Positions 30,054 through 33,383 of a stretch of 33,383 bases of DNA are shown piece after piece; the first letter of the stretch is position 1; each line of letters starts with the position of its first letter. The DNA comes from Pseudomonadales bacterium (GTDB lineage: Bacteria; Pseudomonadota; Gammaproteobacteria; Pseudomonadales; Azotimanducaceae): contig JAHRWB010000079.1 in NCBI GenBank assembly GCA_019090385.1, forward strand, positions 1 through 33,383. Reading direction: 5' to 3'. Under the pieces are notes generated by a model. That model was not told where the DNA came from. It worked only from the letters and a program-made list of their open reading frames with translations, and searched no databases. Position numbers and translations under genes: made by a program.

Positions 30054-32140
30054 TGTCTGTATCCGGCATCGAAATTCAAATCCCAAGAAATGCGCTGGCT
30101 TTGTTGATGGTCGCGCAGGCGATGGTTGTTGGTCCACATTCACAACAACTTTCACCGTGGATCATGGGGGTTTGTCTGATTTGTGGTTTGTGGCGCTGGA
30201 TGGTATATCAGGGTCGGTGGGATTTTCCAAGGCGCTGGTTGAAGGGCAGTTTGGTCGTGGCCTCAGTGATAGCAGTGGCGCTGAGTGGCACAAATACTTT
30301 TAGCCTCGAAATGGCAACCAGCCTATTGATACTGGCATTTGCGCTGAAACTGGTGGAAATGAAGAGTGTTCGTGATGCCTACCTGGTGATCTACTTAAGC
30401 TATTTCATTATTGCTACGGAGTTTTTGTTTTCTCAAAGCATTGGCATGGCAGCCTACGAGTTGTTGGCGGCGGTGACAGTAACTGCTGCTATGGTTGGTA
30501 TGAATCAAATGCATACCAAAGTCAGGCCTATGGCCTCGTTCAAATTGGCATCTGCATTGATATTCCAAACTCTACCTTTAGTGCTGGTGCTATTTTTGTT
30601 TTTTCCACGCATTGCGCCCTTATGGTCTATTCCATTACCAGGGGGGGCCAAGACAGGGATATCAGATACTGTAACACCCGGTGATATTGCCAAACTCTCA
30701 CGTTCCGAAGAAATAGCTTTCAGAGTAGAATTCAAATCCAAAATTCCACCCACAAGTCAGCTGTATTGGAGAGGGCTTGTATATTCGCACTTTAATGAGG
30801 GTGCCTGGACTCAAGCTAGGCGCTTGCACAAAGGAGCTGAAGAAGGGGTTATCTGGGGTGGCGAGGTAGCTAAAATTATGTCGCAGGGCTCCTCACAAAG
30901 GAGACAACCACAGCGCTACTCTCGGGGTGCTCCTGTGTCGTATGAAGTGCTTTTGGAACCCACGCAATCAAAATGGTTATTTGGCCTGGCATTGCCTGTT
31001 GCGGCGCATAATCAGGAGACTCAGTTTGGCCAAAATGATATTGGTCTTACTCGGGATTTTCGTCTGTTGTCTCGCAAGCCTGTAGGTGCTCTTTTACGCT
31101 ACCAGGTTGATTCCTATCCCGAAGTTCCGATGGATCTGACTTTGCCCAGGTGGCTCAAAGAACGCGAAACGCGACTACCTGTGAATGATAACCCACGTAT
31201 GCGCGCGTACGCCCGACAACAGTTTGCGAAATCAAACGGCATTGAAAGTTTCGCGCAAAATATCCTGCTAGATATTCGCAAGGGTCAGTACCGCTATACG
31301 CTTAGTCCGCCAACACTGCCGCGTAAAAACAGTATTGATAATTTCTGGTTTGATACTCAGGCTGGTTTTTGTAGCCACTATGCGGGGGCTTTTGTTTATA
31401 TGATGCGTGCGGCGGGAATTCCGGCACGTATGGTCGGTGGCTATCAGGGTGGCGAATTCAACCCTCGTGGTAAATATTTTGTAGTACGGCAAATGGACGC
31501 CCATGCCTGGGCAGAAATATGGGTTTCTGGACGTGGTTGGGTCAGATACGATCCAACCAGCGCAGTAGCCCCAGAGCGTATTGAGCATGGTTTAGACGCA
31601 GCGTTATCAAGTGAAGATCTTAGTATTCTGTCTGCATTTACTAAAGCCAGAATATCCAACTTTGCCGGCTTGGCCGATGTTATTTATGTGATTGACTCTA
31701 TAGGACATAACTGGAATTTGTGGGTGGTAGGTTACGATCCTGATGTGCAGGCAAAATATCTTTCTCAATTGATAGGTGATATATCCCCTGGTAAAGTCGC
31801 TATAGTGCTTTTGGTGGGTGCTAGCTTGAGCATGGGTCTGGTAGTGATTGCTTTATTTTGGCGGCGCAGAAAAAATCGTATGCTCCCGGTGTTAAAAATA
31901 TTTATACGCTTTAGTAAAGGGGTAAAACGCTTTGGTTTTGTTCGTGAATCAAGCGAATCTCCCGCTCAATTTATTGCCCGGATTGATCCTTCTCAACATG
32001 CGCTTGTCGCCCAGTTAGATCATCTACTATACAATTCCAGCAAGAGTTCCAGTATCGAATTGAATTTGCTTAGAAAGCGGCTTAGAAAGCTTCAGGTCGC
32101 TGTTGCACTGGGACTAATCAAGGAATATGAAACTGCCTAG
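30053..32140 (+). CDS. tgpA: TgpA-type membrane transglutaminase-like protein
   Basis: Large membrane protein (695 residues) of the TgpA family, which in Pseudomonas aeruginosa is an essential protein with a periplasmic transglutaminase-like domain. The N-terminal part (about 10-200) holds several membrane helices (DUF3488 region). The transglutaminase core has a complete Cys-His-Asp triad: C440 in GFCSHYAGAF, H484 in DAHAWAE and D500 in RYDPTSAVAPE. One more helix (about 580-602, ending in FWRRRKN) leads to a cytoplasmic C-terminal DUF4129-like region with ESPAQFIARI. It overlaps the DUF58 stop (TAATG). The last codons belong to an 18-base repeat that continues past the stop. Substrate unknown. 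Confidence 0.88.
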   Translation: MSVSGIEIQIPRNALALLMVAQAMVVGPHSQQLSPWIMGVCLICGLWRWMVYQGRWDFPRRWLKGSLVVASVIAVALSGTNTFSLEMATSLLILAFALKLVEMKSVRDAYLVIYLSYFIIATEFLFSQSIGMAAYELLAAVTVTAAMVGMNQMHTKVRPMASFKLASALIFQTLPLVLVLFLFFPRIAPLWSIPLPGGAKTGISDTVTPGDIAKLSRSEEIAFRVEFKSKIPPTSQLYWRGLVYSHFNEGAWTQARRLHKGAEEGVIWGGEVAKIMSQGSSQRRQPQRYSRGAPVSYEVLLEPTQSKWLFGLALPVAAHNQETQFGQNDIGLTRDFRLLSRKPVGALLRYQVDSYPEVPMDLTLPRWLKERETRLPVNDNPRMRAYARQQFAKSNGIESFAQNILLDIRKGQYRYTLSPPTLPRKNSIDNFWFDTQAGFCSHYAGAFVYMMRAAGIPARMVGGYQGGEFNPRGKYFVVRQMDAHAWAEIWVSGRGWVRYDPTSAVAPERIEHGLDAALSSEDLSILSAFTKARISNFAGLADVIYVIDSIGHNWNLWVVGYDPDVQAKYLSQLIGDISPGKVAIVLLVGASLSMGLVVIALFWRRRKNRMLPVLKIFIRFSKGVKRFGFVRESSESPAQFIARIDPSQHALVAQLDHLLYNSSKSSSIELNLLRKRLRKLQVAVALGLIKEYETA

Positions 32141-32182
32141 AGCGGGTGAACTGCCTAGAGTGGGTGAACTGCCTGGGGCTGA
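32131..32182 (+). repeat. 18-base tandem repeat across the tgpA stop codon
   Basis: Unit AACTGCCTAGAGCGGGTG at 32131-32148 is followed by the same unit with one change (C to T) at 32149-32166, then a degraded third copy (AACTGCCTGGGGCTGAT). The first copy contains the last codons and TAG of tgpA. Because the unit is 18 bases, the copies stay in frame and place five stop codons (TAG, TGA, TAG, TGA, TGA) within 45 bases. No gene function is implied; it looks like local duplication. Confidence 0.85.
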
Positions 32183-32225
32183 TAAAAATACTGAACACGC
32201 ATGAATACACTGAGGCCGCAATAAT

Positions 32226-32726
32226 ATGAAGTACAGACAAACTCCGTGTCTCGGTGTTTGTTCTACCACCTATGGGGATTTGGTATGTAGAGGTTGTAAG
32301 CGTTTTTCCCACGAGATTACTGGCTGGAATGGTTTTGACCAAGATCAACAATCACGAGTCTGGTTGCGCCTTGAGCTACTCAGAGATCAATGTGTTTCTC
32401 TGTGTTTGTGTGTTAAAGATATCGAAGTTCTTCGTACTGTTATCGCCGCTAAAAATATTCCGGTGTGGAAATCTTCGAGTGAACTGACTCTGGCTTATCA
32501 GGCAATAAGATTTTATGCTCGCAGCAATTCACCGGTTGTTCGCAGCGAAATTGCTTTTGAAAGTGATCTGCAATCACTTGGGCTGGATATGATCGTCGGA
32601 GTCCGAGATGAAATCGCAGGTTCGCACGATCCCTTTGCTGAAATGTGTCGATTGATTGATGATGAGTTTTATATGCGATCCAGAGCATACTATGAGCGAA
32701 ACTTTAAAGTACCGTTGCATACCTAG
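32226..32726 (+). CDS. DUF1289 domain protein, uncharacterised
   Basis: Protein of 166 residues whose first 55 or so form a DUF1289 domain. Four cysteines, C8-x3-C12 and C21-x2-C24 (PCLGVCS...LVCRGCKR), are a probable metal site, followed by FSHEITGWNGFD and an RVWLRLELLRDQ helix. A second part of about 110 residues (57-166), including AIRFYARSNSPVVRSEIAF and RLIDDEFYMRSRAYYERNF, has no domain I recognise. DUF1289 function is unknown. It has only a weak ribosome site. It lies 26 bases before miaE, so the two are probably cotranscribed, which makes a role linked to that iron enzyme or its tRNA substrate conceivable but unproven. Confidence 0.85.
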   Translation: MKYRQTPCLGVCSTTYGDLVCRGCKRFSHEITGWNGFDQDQQSRVWLRLELLRDQCVSLCLCVKDIEVLRTVIAAKNIPVWKSSSELTLAYQAIRFYARSNSPVVRSEIAFESDLQSLGLDMIVGVRDEIAGSHDPFAEMCRLIDDEFYMRSRAYYERNFKVPLHT

Positions 32727-32752
32727 CGTCCACCAATGATTCAAAAATCGAT

Positions 32753-33367
32753 ATGAGCCCCTTTGAAGAAATTCGGAATTTTCTCTTGGTAGAAACACCA
32801 GATAGCTGGGTATCTGCGGCATTAACGCATCGCTCTGAACTGATGATTGATCATGCTAATTGCGAAAAAAAAGCGGCCTCAAATGCTATGAACTTACTGT
32901 ATCGGTATGTTGACAAACGAGAGTTACTTATAAAGCTGACTCAATTGGCCCGGGAGGAGTTGTTGCATTTCGAGCAAGTGCTGCAATTGATGGATTCTGC
33001 AAAAGTTGAATATACACATTTATCTCCTGGTCGGTATGCGGCGGGTTTGCACAAAAATATTCGAACACATGAACCCAGCAAACTAATAGATTCGTTAATA
33101 GTTGGTGCTATCGTTGAAGCAAGGTCTTGCGAGCGCTTTCATAAGTTAGCTAAAAAAATAGCAGAGCCCTTGTCAGCGTTTTATAAAAAACTATTTAGTG
33201 CTGAAGCACGGCATTTTCAGGACTATCTCCATCTGGCAAATCTCTACAGCGAGGACGATAATGAAGTGCCTAAACGGGTAGCTTTTTTTCTGGAATTAGA
33301 AAGCGAACTGATACTACAACCAGATGCCCAATTTAGGTTTTTGAGCGGCGCACCGGTTGGTAATTAG
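32753..33367 (+). CDS. miaE: tRNA-(2-methylthio-N6-isopentenyladenosine-37) hydroxylase
   Basis: Non-haem diiron monooxygenase that hydroxylates the isopentenyl group of ms2i6A37 in tRNAs reading UNN codons, after MiaA and MiaB. The 204 residues closely follow the Pseudomonas MiaE pattern. The ferritin-like four-helix bundle carries the metal ligands in HANCEKKAAS, REELLHFEQV (E-x2-H), EARSCERF and SAEARHFQDY (E-x2-H). RYAAGL and HEPSKLIDSLIVGA are also typical. The ATG at 32753 aligns with the family start, though the ribosome site is poor. The stop codon lies within a 20-base direct repeat that runs into the window end. The gene is complete here. Confidence 0.94.
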   Translation: MSPFEEIRNFLLVETPDSWVSAALTHRSELMIDHANCEKKAASNAMNLLYRYVDKRELLIKLTQLAREELLHFEQVLQLMDSAKVEYTHLSPGRYAAGLHKNIRTHEPSKLIDSLIVGAIVEARSCERFHKLAKKIAEPLSAFYKKLFSAEARHFQDYLHLANLYSEDDNEVPKRVAFFLELESELILQPDAQFRFLSGAPVGN

Positions 33368-33383
33368 GCGCACCGGTTGGTAA
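33347..33383 (+). repeat. 20-base direct repeat at the miaE stop and window end
   Basis: GGCGCACCGGTTGGTAATTA at 33347-33366 is followed immediately by its first 17 bases again (33367-33383), where the window ends. The first copy codes the last residues (AHR-frame shifted as GAPVGN) and most of the miaE stop. Unlike the repeat after tgpA, the 20-base period shifts frame. The array may continue beyond the window. Confidence 0.85.

Noticed and set aside
28069-32140. MoxR-DUF58-transglutaminase genes as a novel defence or toxin system
   Set aside because: This is a widely known conserved cassette; the transglutaminase has the TgpA layout, and no nuclease, toxin or mobile element is nearby.
32118-32351. 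Minus-strand frame with SRQF repeats (QFTHSRQFTRSRQF)
   Set aside because: The repeats simply reflect the 18-base tandem repeat at the tgpA end read backwards; there is no other support for a gene.

Overview
This 33.4 kb window is a stretch of core chromosome from a gammaproteobacterium. Evidence for this is the gene order asd-fimV-truA-trpF-(trpBA)-folC-dedD-cvpA-purF, a FimV-type hub protein, a Pseudomonas-type 478-residue dihydrolipoamide dehydrogenase, a MiaE tRNA hydroxylase and a LysR gene divergent from leuC. The order resembles Pseudomonas and the marine Cellvibrio/Teredinibacter-like lineages. I cannot fix the genus from the sequence alone. Base composition is moderate and even, and I see no transposase, integrase, phage gene, tRNA, rRNA or CRISPR array.

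Layout. (1) 37-7879: the lower TCA block sucA-sucB-lpdA-sucC-sucD, giving the 2-oxoglutarate dehydrogenase complex and succinyl-CoA synthetase. (2) 7987-12160: htpG, with a heat-shock-like promoter lying over the sucD stop codon, then prmB and aroC. (3) 12161-13060: a LysR regulator on the minus strand, the only minus-strand gene, ending exactly against aroC. (4) 13154-17432: leuC-leuD-leuB-asd, for leucine synthesis and the aspartate-family branch point. (5) 17693-20500: fimV, the polar/cell-envelope hub. (6) 20580-28124: truA, trpF, trpB, trpA, folC, dedD, cvpA, purF, mostly overlapping or nearly so. The accD gene that I expect between trpA and folC is absent. (7) 28069-32140: a MoxR ATPase, DUF58 protein and TgpA-type transglutaminase cassette that overlaps the end of purF. 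(8) 32226-33367: a DUF1289 protein and miaE.

How the genes work together: the TCA block makes succinyl-CoA and succinate. aroC supplies chorismate to trpFBA and to folate made through folC. leuBCD and asd make amino acids. prmB, truA and miaE modify the translation apparatus. fimV, dedD and tgpA act at the envelope.

I looked for a novel system and do not see a new multi-gene one; nearly every gene is a recognisable housekeeping gene. The noteworthy signals are local: a sigma-32-type promoter and structured leader before htpG, a lysine-rich tail on HtpG, four back-to-back ATGA octamers forming minimal ORFs before sucC, the missing accD, short direct repeats lying over the stop codons of both tgpA and miaE (the second at the window edge), and an in-frame repeat tract in fimV. 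Every gap between genes is under 300 bases; the longest is the 260 bases before fimV.
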